From: Coffea arabica
Lineage: Eukaryota > Streptophyta > Magnoliopsida > Gentianales > Rubiaceae
Direction: 5' to 3'
Assembly (NCBI RefSeq): GCF_036785885.1
Contig: NC_092320.1
Location: forward strand, 27,529,557-27,593,556
Length of the DNA stretch: 64,000 nt
Position numbers and translations under genes: made by a program. Shown in pieces: positions 25,631-37,245 of the stretch (position 1 is the stretch's first letter; the number at the start of each line of letters is the position of its first letter). The notes under the pieces were generated by a model, which saw only the letters and a program-made list of their open reading frames with translations, did no database searches and had not been told where the DNA came from.

Positions 25631-25881
25631 GAGATAAAATTTCAATATGTCAAAATTGGGTCATACCTCTAATGTTTGATGAAGAAGATGATGATGAGGA
25701 AGAAAATACTTATCATATTTTTATCCATGAGATAGAAAAGGAGGATTGGCGTCACCTCATCATTAATTACTTTAATCATGGAAAGTTACCAGAAGATCCT
25801 AAAAAAGGGGTTGATATACGTCGTCGAGCGCCACGTTTCATTTACTACAAAGGGACGCTTTATTGAAGATCATTCGATGGG

Positions 25882-26991
25882 GTGTTTTTACGATGTTTTG
25901 GAGAAAATGAGACCATGCAAGCAATGGAGGAGGCTCACTCTAGGATATGTAGTGCTCACCAATCTTGCCCAAAATTACACTTTCGCATTAAGAGAATGGG
26001 ATACTATTGGCCAACAATGGTAAAGGACTGCATTGACTTTGTTAAAAGATGTCAAACATGTCAATTCCATGGCAATTCCATCCATCAACCTCCCGAACCA
26101 TTGCATTCAACTGTGGCTTCTTGGCCGTTCGATGCTTGGGGTTTGGATATAGTTGGACCACTTCCAAAATCTTTTGGTGGACACATTTTTATTTTGGCGG
26201 CGACAGATTACTTTTCAAAGTGTGCTAAAGCAGTTCCTTTAATAGAGGTAAAAAAGGAGAATGTTGTAGATTTCATTCGCTTGCACATCATTTATCGGTA
26301 TGGGGTCCCGCTTTATATCATCACCGATAATGGTAAGCCTTTTTGCAATGCCGCAATGAACAAATTTTGTTAAAAGTTTCATTTCAAACAATACAATTCG
26401 TCCGTGTACTACGCTGCCGCAAATGGACTCGCTGAAGTATTCAACAAAATCTTATGTAATCTGTTGAAGAAAATCGTGAATAAATCAAGAAGGGATTGAT
26501 ATCTTCGAATTGGAGAAGCACTTTGGGCATACCGAACTACTTTTCAAACTCCCACGCAAGCGACTCCATACGCGCTTGTTTACGGTATTGAAACTGTTCT
26601 TCCACTTAAGTGTCAAATACCTTCGCTAAAAATTGCGATTCAACAAGGGCTCAATGAAGAAAATAATGTTCGTCTTTGCCTCGAAGAGTTAGAAACACTC
26701 AACGAAAAGAGATTGAAAACTCAACAACGAATTGAGTGCTATCAAACCCGTCTTTTGAAAGCATTCAATAAGCACGTCTGGCCATGTTCTTTCTAGATTG
26801 GAGAGTTAGTACTCGTTGTTCGGAGACCGATCATTCTCACTCATGGCGGACAAAAAAAGTTTACTCCTAAGTGGAATGGACTATATGTTGTTCGAGAAAT
26901 GTATACAAATGACTCATACAAGTTGGTTGCTGAGGATGGATTAAGGGTTGGCCCCCTCAATGGCTAGTACCTAAAAAGGTACTATGTGTAA
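25882..26991 (+). pseudogene. Tat element integrase, broken
   Basis: It shows an HHCC-type zinc domain (HFRIKRMGYYWPTMVKDC, CQTCQFHG), then the DDE core: DAWGLDIVGPLPKS, IITDNGKPFCN, and the Glu in ANGLAEVFNK. A C-terminal part follows (FTPKWNGLYVVREMY) and ends at TAA 26989-26991. In-frame stops lie at 26371-26373, after KSRRD (about 26497), after WPCSF and near GPLNG. The catalytic residues are present but the frame is broken. Confidence 0.88.
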
Positions 26992-27003
26992 TCGGTACCG
27001 CGC

Positions 27004-27260
27004 GATGCTCCTGGCCCGCATGAGCTAAAACTGTGGATGACAACCATCAATAGTGTAGTATGTGGTTAAACTGCTAAAACACTCCACCAAATCTAAGGTG
27101 GTAAACAAATAGATGCTCCTGGCCCGCATGAGCTAAAACTGTAGATGGCAACCACCAATAGTGTAGTATGTGGTTAAACTGCTAAAACACTCCACCAAGT
27201 CTAAGGTGGTAAACAAATAGATACTCTTGACCCGTATGAGGTTAAAATGTGAATAGTAGG
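27004..27260. repeat. 108-bp tandem repeat, about 2.3 copies
   Basis: Units start at 27004, 27112 and 27220 (gatgctcctggcccgcatga, the last one decayed), exactly 108 bp apart. They lie between the end of integrase and the antisense ORF, a position where Tat elements often have tandem arrays. Confidence 0.85.
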
Positions 27261-28768
27261 AACTATGTGTGACTTGATTCCCTCCGAAGATACGTAGGCA
27301 GCTTAGAGGGTAACTTCTAAGTTCAGTTACACCTCCTAAACCAAACATTCTTTCCTTGCAAAAAAAAAAGAAGAAGAACTTCTCTTTTTCTTTGAGATAA
27401 AATGCTAAATTTAAAAGTTCTTTTCTCTTAAAAAAAAATAAGAGATAAGAAATGAAAAGCATTTTATTATTCAAAAAAAATCATTACATGAAAAAAAATG
27501 ATAAAAGAATTCAGGAAAAAGAAGAACATGATGGAAAGCCTAAATATCAAATTTGTATTTCACTACATCTATTTTAGATGATTCAAATGCAGACTTCATG
27601 TTTTCAAATTCCTTCACAGCGTCATCAGTCAAGATGCTAGTATTTTCAATGGAAGATAGCTCATCATGCGCTTGGGTTATTTCGGTATGAATCTCTTTGA
27701 AAGTCTCATACTTTTGATCGATAGTTGAGCTGATTTTCAGGCTTTGTTTCTCCAAATTGACGAGTTCCTGTTGCAGAACCTTCTTCCTATCTTCAATGGA
27801 CTGCAACTTTTCTTCAAAACTTTACAAATGACAACTTAGTTCTTCTTCCTTTGCCTTAACTCTCTCGAATTGGACGGTCGCTTTGGAAAGGAGTTCTGCA
27901 TGTGTTCCTTTGCTCATCCGTTCCCACGATGAAGATGCCAGAACATCATACGCCTCCGCCTTGGCAAACAATTTCATCAAGTGGTCTTTTAAAGGGAAAC
28001 CATTGATAGGATCCGTTCTTGTGATTTTCGCAATGATTTCCTCTGCACACTTTTAAAGAAAAGATCTGCTAAGTTGAAGTGTCAAGAATCTATCCACGAA
28101 AATCCATCCACAAACTCTGCAAGTACTTTTTTTGGATGTGTCTGGATCAACTTTTGGCCATAAAATTCTAAAACCAGTACTACCTTAGGTCTTTTTCGGA
28201 TTTCATGTGAATTAGTCAGCTTCTTCTTATGCATTGACGAGGTATCTCCATTGGGGGCAAATTATTTTGGGGTACTGATAGCTACTTCGTCACTTTTGTT
28301 ATTTGAAATTATATCACCAGCTTCGAGTTCGGGTGGTGAGTTGTTACCAATACCTTCTTGACGGAATTCAAGAAACGGGGGCTGAAAAGGAAAAAAAATT
28401 TTACAAAAAAAAAAGAAAGGAAAAAATGGAGAGATGATTACCTTAAGTGGCGACACTCCAACCGATGGTGGTGTAAAGGAAACCTCCTCCAAATTAGAAG
28501 ATGTCCTCTTCTTTAATCGGTTCCAGTGACGGTCTTGACTACTACTACCTCTCACCAACGAATGGGCTCCTCCTTGGGTAGATTCGATGCCCTGAACTTG
28601 GATCTCTTCCTTTTCTATAGTCTCAATAGAATCACGATCATCCACCGTTTCAATTTCAACATTTTCTTCAGTGCGAGTCGCCGATACGGATTTTAAAACT
28701 TTTGGTGGCATCTTCTTTGCTGGAATCACTGGTTGCGTCTCTTTGATGGCCTGTCGAGAGTCCTTGGA

Positions 28769-29828
28769 TGTTTATCTCAACTCATATCTTTTGATGATTA
28801 CAAAACAAATGGATATTTCTAATACCTCTTGTAGAAATCCTTTTCAGAAATGAACCAAACAGGTCTGAGGCTTTGAAGCAGATAAAGGAGATCAAAAAGT
28901 ATGAAGATTGCTGAGGATGATGTCGGACGCACAAAAGGAAAGTATCGGACGTCCGATATCCTTTGAGCATCTTCGGACGAGTAAAGAACTCAGACTCGGA
29001 CGTCCGAAGAAGACAAGCCAGAGGTTCGATGACTACTAATCATGATCGGACGCTCAACATCTGTGTATCGGACGTCCGACAAGTATTGCTGCTCTTCGGA
29101 CACAACACTCTGAACGCATCGGCCGTTCGAAGGATTTCAAGAAAACTTCCAGAACTCATTGATCTCGTTCGGACGCAGAAAATCCAACCATCGGACGTCC
29201 GACAGCACCAACGGCTAGTTGACTCTTCAGCTGCCTTCTACCCGTTAACAGCATTAATTGAGGAATTCTCTGGTCTCCTATAAAAGGAACAAAGTCAACC
29301 ACCTCAAGACAACTTTGTACATCAAGCTTACATCAGATTGTGAGTGATTCAAGTGCTAGAATACTCAAAAGAAACATTTGTATTCCTTGCATGTGCAATC
29401 TTCGTGAAGCTGTTTTTTCAAGTGTGATATAGCTTCTTCAATAGTGTAGCATAGTGAGGGTTTGCGAGTGTATGTAAAACTTCCTTACTTGACCAAGTGT
29501 GTTTTGGGGCAAGAAGGAAGTGATCCCTTCCTTGTACACATAAGATTGGTTGCAAGTCTATTCAGCTTGAAGTAACTTGGTATATAATAGAGGTGTTCAA
29601 ATATCAGTTGTGTTTTAAGCTTGGTTTGGTCCTTAACTCTCATTTACTGCTTTTCTATATAAACTGCTCTTCTCCTCATCTCACTAATACCTGTGCTACT
29701 ATATTATCTTGTTCATTGAGAAGCATTTTGAAGAAGAAGGGCTGTCTGTCCAAAAAGGTTGAATATTTACTAGCAGGTTTTTGAAAGCCTAATTCACCCC
29801 CCCTCTTAGGTTGTCTTCGATCCTTACA
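28769..29828. mobile_element. Copia-type solo LTR, 1060 bp, nested in the Tat element
   Basis: Target duplication TTGGA at 28764-28768 and 29829-29833. The sequence begins TGTTTATCTC and ends CCTTACA, so it has TG...CA ends. There is no primer site or coding sequence, hence a solo LTR. It carries a striking palindrome array and CACCCCCCCTCTTAGG near the end, a phrase I associate with plant Copia LTRs. Confidence 0.85.
28923..29202. repeat. Periodic array of TCGGACG half-sites and TCGGACGTCCGA palindromes
   Basis: Half-sites start at 28923, 28973, 29046, 29096 (TCGGACA) and 29169. Full palindromes start at 28945, 28996, 29068, 29119 (degenerate TCGGCCGTTCGA) and 29191. All positions recur with a period of exactly 123 bp, while the spacers are almost unrelated. 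The palindrome centre ACGT is a bZIP-type core, so a regulatory role is plausible but unproven. Confidence 0.8.
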
Positions 29829-31619
29829 TTGGAAGACATATTTTGTGACAATATTTTTCGAGGAACTGCTAATAATTTTGTTCTTCTGCAAGGTGGATGA
29901 GGTAAGAGCTGTCACAATCTTTATAGCTCCATCATGATGCACTGACTCGTTGGCGGAGGTGACCTTCCCCTTTTTCAATGATTGTTGAGGGATCTTAACA
30001 GTAAATTTAAAGGGAGTTGAAGAGACACTATTTGACCGAGTCGACCACCAGACATTATAGTGTTTTGCGATCAATGGATGTTTCCTGTGCGTGGTTATAG
30101 TTATCCGAGATCGTGTCTGCATGCGAACTGAAGAATCTCATAATTGAATAGCCTCACCCAAAGTATAAGTATGAGCGATCTGTTTCAAGTTGTTGGGAAT
30201 GTCCTGACAGAAGCCGAATTGTCTGCTAAACCTGCAAGGATTATATTTTTCAATAATGAAAGTATTGTCCTTACGTAAAGTTAAATGACAAGAGTGTTGA
30301 CTAATAAAGTAGCTCGTAAGTCTTGATGATAAGGATCCATTGTCGATCAACACATTTTCTTCGCTCTCGGTCCAACACAATTTGGGAAGCATCAAAGGAT
30401 TCACTTCCTTGAAGATTTTCTCAGCTTCTGATCGGCCATAAAATATTGCCATTTTCTTACCGCTGAATATTGTCATGCGTGCGTGGTGGCTACTCACTTG
30501 ATTATTTTCATAATATACATCAAAATATTGGCCAATCCAAGCATAGACGTAATAGATTGAAAAAGTTACCCCACATTCTCCAAGGTTAGGGGCGTGGACG
30601 ATCTCCCTCAACCCATAATATATGCTCGCAAGAACGGGGATTGCAAAGCAAAATCTTTTTTCTGTGGCCATTAAACATGCAACCTTGAAGACACTTGGGA
30701 GAATGCGATCGATCTTTTTGCTTGGCAAAAGAAATTTGCAAATCCAACCGCAATGAATGCTGCAATGTAGGTCTCCTTTCTTAAAAATCCTGGGATACCC
30801 AGTGTGTCAAAAGGGACGTTGAAATCATTCGTATAAGCAAGGTCGTAAGGCTTTACGCTTCTAGAAGGGTTGTAAGTCATTTTTGGTTTAGATGTAGTCT
30901 TCCTTCTATTCATCCTATTTGGAGGAACTCTATACCTAGCCTCTCCTTTGAACCAGAAGCGAATCCAGTCCTTCATCTATACCCCTTGATCATTCGTCCA
31001 GAGGTGGTAGTAAGCGGAAAAGAGGTGCCTGCAACTCTCAGGGAGAAGTGGCTTCGCTTCTTTGTCACGAGTGAGAAACTCCTGCGCCGAAAGAACAACT
31101 TCATCAAAGAACGAGCCATCGATCGAAATGCCACCAAGTCGATAAAGGTCCCAAAGTGTGATGGACAACTCTCCAACGGGCGTATGAAGTATGTTTGCCA
31201 AGAAACACCAATATTTGAAGAAGGCTCGCAAGATATTTTTACAGCGGTCGTATGAGTATCTCGACGCGTAGACAGCTTCAAATATGCCAACGCGTGTGAG
31301 TACCTCTTTATACCTTCCAAGAATGTTCTCGACCCACTCCCAATAATAGGAGGTGAAGCACGCCTCGCCAAAGAAGGAAGAAGGAATTTGGCTATTTCTG
31401 GGTCTCCATTGTGAAGTGACGAGTTTAATACGACCACTTCTTCTTCCCTCGACGTAGTGGAGAAAGTCGACGGTGCCACCGCTTCCTTAGTCCACTTGCT
31501 AGTCCAATCTTCGAGATGGAAGCATCTTTCGAGGGGTATGAAGGATTCAGCGAGCGGCCCGATTGCTGGTTTGTAAACATGTAGTGACAAACTCTTTGAT
31601 TGAGTTCCTCCCCGTTCAT

Positions 31620-34427
31620 CCGTCAGTGAAATATGCTGCAGTGGCGCGCGTAGTCCTTAATTTGCATGATTGCTGAAATTTTGTAAAAGAAAATATTAGA
31701 TGATGCAAAGAACTTCATGCAAAAAGTTTGGTAATTAAATTACCTAATTGGTTGCCTTTTCTCAAATCCTCGGAATTGTTTCAAACCCCTCTTCAAGCGC
31801 AGCTTGGGCTATCTACAAAGAGGCAAGTTGACAAAGTTTAGATCGAAATCATGTATAGTAGGAATATTTGGGATGCAAAAAAAAAAGGGGGTACGAAAAT
31901 TGAGATCGAATTTTCAGCCATAAGGAATAGCTCAGAAACAATATTTCGAGGCAACCCTCATTCTCAAATAATATTTAAAAGGTATACATAATTTCGAATA
32001 ATATTAAAAGGGCATCTCAAATAATATTTTTAGCCAATCGTCATTCGGTCAATTTCAATCTTCTAGCCGAGACCCAAACTTCATTCTTGAATAATATTTC
32101 AAGGATTTATTTGGTAAGATCGTGAGACTCTAAGCTTCTCGATTGACCGAGGCTTCAGGCCGACAATAAATATTGCAAGTAAAAAAAAAAGGGGTTTCAA
32201 GTACCTAGCAAGCAAAAAGAAAAAGTGTTGGAGTGCTACCAATGGATGACAATTGATGCTTGCGGCTCGGCGAAGGTGATAACCAGCTTCAAATTACCTC
32301 TATTGATCAAAGGACGACAAAGCCGACAATAAAAGGCAAATAAGAGTGAGATAGGATGATGACAAATAATTGATAAAGCAGTTAAAATTTCAACAAATCA
32401 GTCGTATGCCAAGGCATGCTTAAGAGCTCGAGTGTCAAGAAGATCAGTAACCTAGATGGGCGGAGTCTCAATTGTAAGGGATCATGTTTGCAATTGTGCC
32501 AGCTAAGGTGTTGTTCAGTTTGATGGTGAAACTTTAAACGTCACTTCGATTTGTCAGACATAAAGAGCTGGGGTTCCAACGCAACTTGGTAGAGCTACTT
32601 ATAATCGAAGCATGCAAGGATTTGTACACCAATTACCCACAAGTTTCGAGATTTGGAAGGCATGTTATTTTATAACGAGTTAGTGGTTCAGGTTCATAAG
32701 CTTGAGACATGGTGGCTGAATGTGCAGATCTTAAGCGTTAGACGCTGTCAAGACAAATTAAAGCAAGTATGCGTACCATAGCTTGGAGAAGTAATGCGTA
32801 CCTTAAAGTAATCCAGGAGTAGTTCGACAGGGGTAATGACCAACTTCAAATTGATTCTATCAGTCTAAGAGGCAGCAAATTTAAACAAACTAGTGAATTA
32901 TGAACGATAGCAGCAGCAAAAAAAAAAAAGGGACGTGGCGGCGGCGACTGCGAACAAAGAAAATAGCGGCAATTTTGGATGGACAAACTGCCAAGCGGGA
33001 GCACAAAGAGAGAGGGCAGCGATTGGAGACCCACAGCTCTGAGGGAAGTATGAGTTTGTGACTTCGGTCTTGAGAGTTTTATAGCGAAAAGTTCCAAGGG
33101 AAGCCCGCGGGTATTCAAGTCCGAATGCGAAATAGAGTCCTAGTTTACGTGAACTACTCGGAAGTTTTGCCTTGAGGACTATGCGTGCTTAGTAGAAATT
33201 CAGTAAGTGAAATTCAAGTCCAGTACGGTGTCCCTTTTAGCACGATTCTAGTAAGTAGAATTCAAGTCCAGTACAGTGTCCTGTAACCAACTACATCATG
33301 AGGACCGGCACGGAGAACTGGGTTCCCGCGAATGGAGCTTGCCATGGGTTGAATTACCTAACTAGTAGTTTTGGAGTGACCTTCTAAGTACAGCAGACCC
33401 ATCGGTTTCGTCACGTGAATAACCTATGAACTATGCCCAACACATGGAAATCAAGAAACCTACAGGGGAAGCGACATCGGAAGTAGCTAGTCGCGTAGAA
33501 TAGCATAAAAAAGAATGACCACTACTGCTGTGACTTCAAAGGTTAGGAGTGTGGTCGGCCGTGGGATTTGATCAATATCAAAATGGCGCACAAGACTTCA
33601 AGAAGAGCTTATGAGCATAGGTAATGTCTTTGAGGGAGAGAAAGAAGAAACAACGAAGTTCCTCTGGTGCCTGCCATTGATTTGAGGGACGTTGAAACAA
33701 GATGACGTAGCTACTTGGGATCGATGTCGAAGGCTGCCATGGAGTAGGGAGTGATGCATGCTGTCTCAAACGAGCTCATGAGTTGGGTCAAGGTTGTTGG
33801 GGAGACCTTCCTTAATTCACCCACTGAGGGAAAAAGACAGAAGTATGTCGATGACCAAGCATCGGGCAATCTGCCAAAAAAAAAAAAAGCAGCAGCAAAC
33901 TAGAGAAGGACTTGGGGCAAGTTAATTTGAAGTCGTTTGGCTTTGGAAGTCGAAACCACCGGAGTTTATCTGATAGCGATGGACTTGAGACTATTGACAT
34001 GATTTGTTTGACCCTAGATTTGATACACTATACTATGTACGAATGAGTGGCATCCCACGTGGCCACCTTGTGAACAATCCAAAGCCACAAACATTGCAAA
34101 GCTCCAAGTAAATTACGTTTGTGAACATCACTTGAATTAACATGCCAAGTGAAGTGATCCGGCCTCGGGAAATTGAAGGCACTAGTGATCTTGGAAATTG
34201 AGATCACTAAGGTAGCATTTCACGTGGAGTTTGAGACCATTAAAGTCCTTGGACTTTATTTAAGATCACTAAGTCACCAAAGCTTCAAGGATAGTCTATT
34301 TATGGACTTGTTTGAGGATTAATATTCCGACGGTGCTCAAACTAGGGAAAAAAATGTCGAAACTTGTTCGTTCAAGTATTCCGTCAATTTCTTTTAAATG
34401 CTCATAAACAAGTTTCGAGGGGGCATT
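31620..34427. other. Non-coding Tat sequence between antisense ORF and 3' LTR
   Basis: No supported ORF. It holds several aataatattt phrases (31930-32110), a 47-bp direct repeat (33203 and 33250, agtaagt...aattcaagtccagtac) and a G/A-rich run before the LTR. It probably contains the promoter and 5' UTR of the antisense ORF, which is an inference from position. Confidence 0.5.
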
Positions 34428-35345
34428 TGTAGACAATGGAATTTTAATTAAATTCCAAAATTACCATTGGTTTATAAGTTATTTTTATGGCTCATTTTTG
34501 TCCAATGGAATAGTGTCATGCGTCATGTACACTTGGCAAGATTGGTTATTAAACGGCCAATTGTATTTTGCCACGTGTCAAGTTGGGGGGGTGTTCCAAT
34601 CAGTTGAAATTGCTGGGACATCTATACCAACCAAATCATATCTACATGACTCGGACATTTTTGGATAAATATCTGAATATTTATTTCTTATTAAAGAGAT
34701 AATAGAAATAATATTTAGAGTTGTTTAATCCATATATATCTCTTGTATACTGTAATAGTTTGCCCAATCAAATGGTGCCATGTCACGTGTCCCCACGAGT
34801 TTGGCTAATCGGGAAATTACTTATCTCTTTATTAATAAATATAAAATGAAGAGGTAATGTTTGACTAGTACAGTCCTAATATGACTGCACGTCTTGCAAG
34901 ATAGATAAAGTGGTACACAGGTCTTCAACCTCTACCTCTTGCTACAGCTATAAATAGGGGTCTCTCAACCAAATCAAGAACACACACAGATACACAGAGG
35001 CATCAAGAGGCATCTCATACACTCAAGTATTGAAGCTTCAAACTACGAAGGTCTGGGTCTCCAAGCTCCTCAAGTCTTCCGCACATCAAGACTTGAGTCT
35101 TCAAATATTTTCAAGTTCTTGAAATCTTCCATATCAAGATTTGAAAGAATTAGTGGTTGATCCAAAAACAAGCTGCGAAGCCCTTGGATTGGCGTTCGAG
35201 GAGAAGAATCGAAGGAAGCTCTCCATAAGTTCGAAAAGATTCCAGAGATTGTACCCACATATTTTTTTTAAATTTATATATTACATATTTGTCGTGTATT
35301 TCTTTTTCTTGTCGTTTTGCAGACTTGAAATTTTTATCGCGTACA
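34428..35345 (+). repeat. 3' LTR of the Tat element, complete
   Basis: 918 bp from TGTAGACAATGG to CGCGTACA, followed by the ATGAC duplication. TATAAATA is at 34949-34956. Its last 111 bp are absent from the 5' LTR. The polypurine tract gaggggg lies at 34418-34424. Confidence 0.92.
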
Positions 35346-35350
35346 ATGAC

Positions 35351-36890
35351 AAAAAAGTGTTTTTACAAGAGAAACTATTTGTGAAATTACTTATATGATA
35401 AGCGTATTTGCCTTTGTTGAATGTAAATTGAGCAAAGTTCGCATTTGATAAATGTAAACTAACGCATTAAAAAAAAAAGCATACCTCGCATTAATGCGAG
35501 GTCCTTGGTCTTTCAATCAAAAAAAAAGAGCTCGCAATTGAATGGCAAAGAACTTCGTTGACTCATTTTTAAACCCCAAAATTAGAAAACCCTAAAACAT
35601 GAACAAAATTGGGAACTACAAATTGAACCCAAAATCCATCCCAAATCCATCATTCAAATTTGTGGAAGAGCAAAATCCATCAAGAGGAGGTACGAATTGC
35701 AGGGAAGGTCTGCAAGTTTGCTTTATCTTTCAACCCCAACACCGAAAGCTTTCACCAGAAATTTGAAGTCACTGGAAAGCTGCAAAATGGAGACCATTAC
35801 ATTGATGCTACATCCATTAGCCGGTGAATGAGGTACGCTTTCTGATGCTATTTTCCGGAACCAGAAGAAGTGCCCTGGAGCCCGTGGTTATCTCTAATTT
35901 TTATTTTGATTTTTTCTCCTTCTGGTGAAAAAAATGAATGAACAGGTGGTTTATTGAGCTATTCCACATACCTTAATGTCTTATGTACCAATTTGCAATT
36001 TTTTTTTTTACATTTTTTTTTTGTTTTTGTTCAAAGAAGAAGCCAGTTGATTTTTTCATTGTTAAGCTTTAATTAGGACTGCCGGAACTATGGACTATAA
36101 CTAGCTACTTGGAGTTTGCAATTTCTGTTGGTTTGAACTGATCTTTTGGAGTATCGGTATTCACTAGTATCTTTATGAACTTGCACTGTTGAAGTAATTT
36201 TTTTTTTCGAAATGGCTGATTTGTCTTATAATTAGGAATGGTTGAATGATGAGCTCGTCAATGCATGAATCAAATTACTATGGAATGTAAATGATGAATT
36301 TGGTCACTTCCTTTTTCATCTTTTTTATTGCTAAAGATAGTTATATTAAGAGTTTATATGCTTGATAAATTTTAAATGAGAGTTTATACGCCTGATGAAT
36401 GTCAAAATAAATCTATGAAATATAGACTTTATTTACAATTGAAATGGTCTCTATTTTGGTTTTTCCTTTGGTTTTGAAACCCAGAATTTAATTATTGCAT
36501 ACTTGGTTTATTAGGCACTCAATTTTTCAGTCCATACGTAATTCTAAGAACTAATGTTAGAAGGTTTCTTGGAGGCTCCCATTTGTATCTCACTGAAGTT
36601 TGATTCTAGGACATGGGTTGCTTGTTCAAAATTTTATAGAGTTGTTCAAAATTTTTGACAAATACATGTTGCGATTAATTTTTTTTATTTTTTAGGTTCA
36701 TAGTTAACTCCATTCTATACATACAGGTGTGGATGGAGTTGGTGACACAAAGGCAAAGCCTTTATGAGGCTTTGATTGGTACCACTAGGATCAAATAGCC
36801 ACAAGACCATCTTTCGAAACTTAGACTAGTTATTGGGTAAGTTTATAAGTTTACGACTTGAACAAGGTTACCTCTTTTTAGATTTACAAT
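35351..36890. other. Intergenic, no gene seen; contains a perfect 20-bp palindrome
   Basis: AT-rich sequence without a supported ORF. At 35483-35502 it has the perfect palindrome ACCTCGCATTAATGCGAGGT, related in style to the gagctcg...cgagctc modules at 44603-45085. The stretch 35520-35900 (many aaccc and aaatcc phrases) looks UTR-like but codes for nothing I recognise. Confidence 0.5.
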
Positions 36891-37245
36891 CGCTACGTTT
36901 GGATTAGCTGTTTTTTGGAATATTTTTCAAAAAATTTACTGTTCATTTTTTGTAAAACAGTAAATGTTGTTTGGATTGCTGTCGTTCACAAACAGATTAT
37001 TTTTGAAAAACAAACATGTTTGGATTGACTATTTTTGAAAAACAGCAGTTAAATTTTTAATCAATCTTAGTTGCATATCCTTCCTAAATTACTTAATTGC
37101 TTGTGGTACAATTAAAGATAAGCAAAACGGTGGTTGCATAAGACTACATGTTATTTAATTTGTCCGTGGAAACATTAATTATTACAAAGGCTACAACAAT
37201 CCCCCTTATAGGTAGAAAGCCCCATGAGGGAGAGATCACCATGTT

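Larger units (their letters stand above)
27540..31480 (-). pseudogene. Antisense ORF of the Tat element with plant mobile domain (PMD) and coiled-coil tail, broken
   Basis: On the minus strand the N-terminal core reads WEWVENILGRYKEVLTRVG, ILHTPVGELSITLWDLYRLG and LPESCRHLFSAYYHLW (about 31410-30990). It then passes a stop at 30977-30979 and a one-base frameshift near 30740 into PSVFKVACLMATEKRFCFAI, VTFSIYYVYAWIGQYF and YNPCRFSRQFGFCQDIP (to about 30190). These are plant-mobile-domain (aminotransferase-like) blocks. A basic and Ser-rich region follows, is cut by a Copia solo LTR (28769-29828), resumes at 28763, has a likely intron at about 28441-28382, and ends with a coiled-coil tail (27806-27540). 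PMD proteins are linked to transposon silencing and to retroelement-borne copies. The role here is unknown. Confidence 0.75.
19311..35345 (+). mobile_element. Ty3/Gypsy LTR retrotransposon of the Tat type, 16.0 kb
   Basis: The 5-bp target duplication ATGAC lies at 19306-19310 and 35346-35350. Both LTRs begin TGTAGACAATG and the 3' LTR ends CGCGTACA. A polypurine tract (gaggggg) precedes the 3' LTR. The internal order is gag, protease, RT, RNase H, a second (archaeal-type) RNase H, integrase, then an antisense ORF with a plant mobile domain. The dual RNase H and the antisense ORF downstream of pol are recognised traits of Tat-lineage elements. Many stops and frameshifts make it non-autonomous today. 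The LTRs differ at roughly one base in twenty by eye. Confidence 0.93.

Noticed and set aside
28923..29202. CRISPR-like spaced repeats
   Set aside because: Repeat units are 7-12 bp palindromes with alternating spacing inside a plant LTR. There is no 25-40 bp direct repeat and no prokaryotic context.
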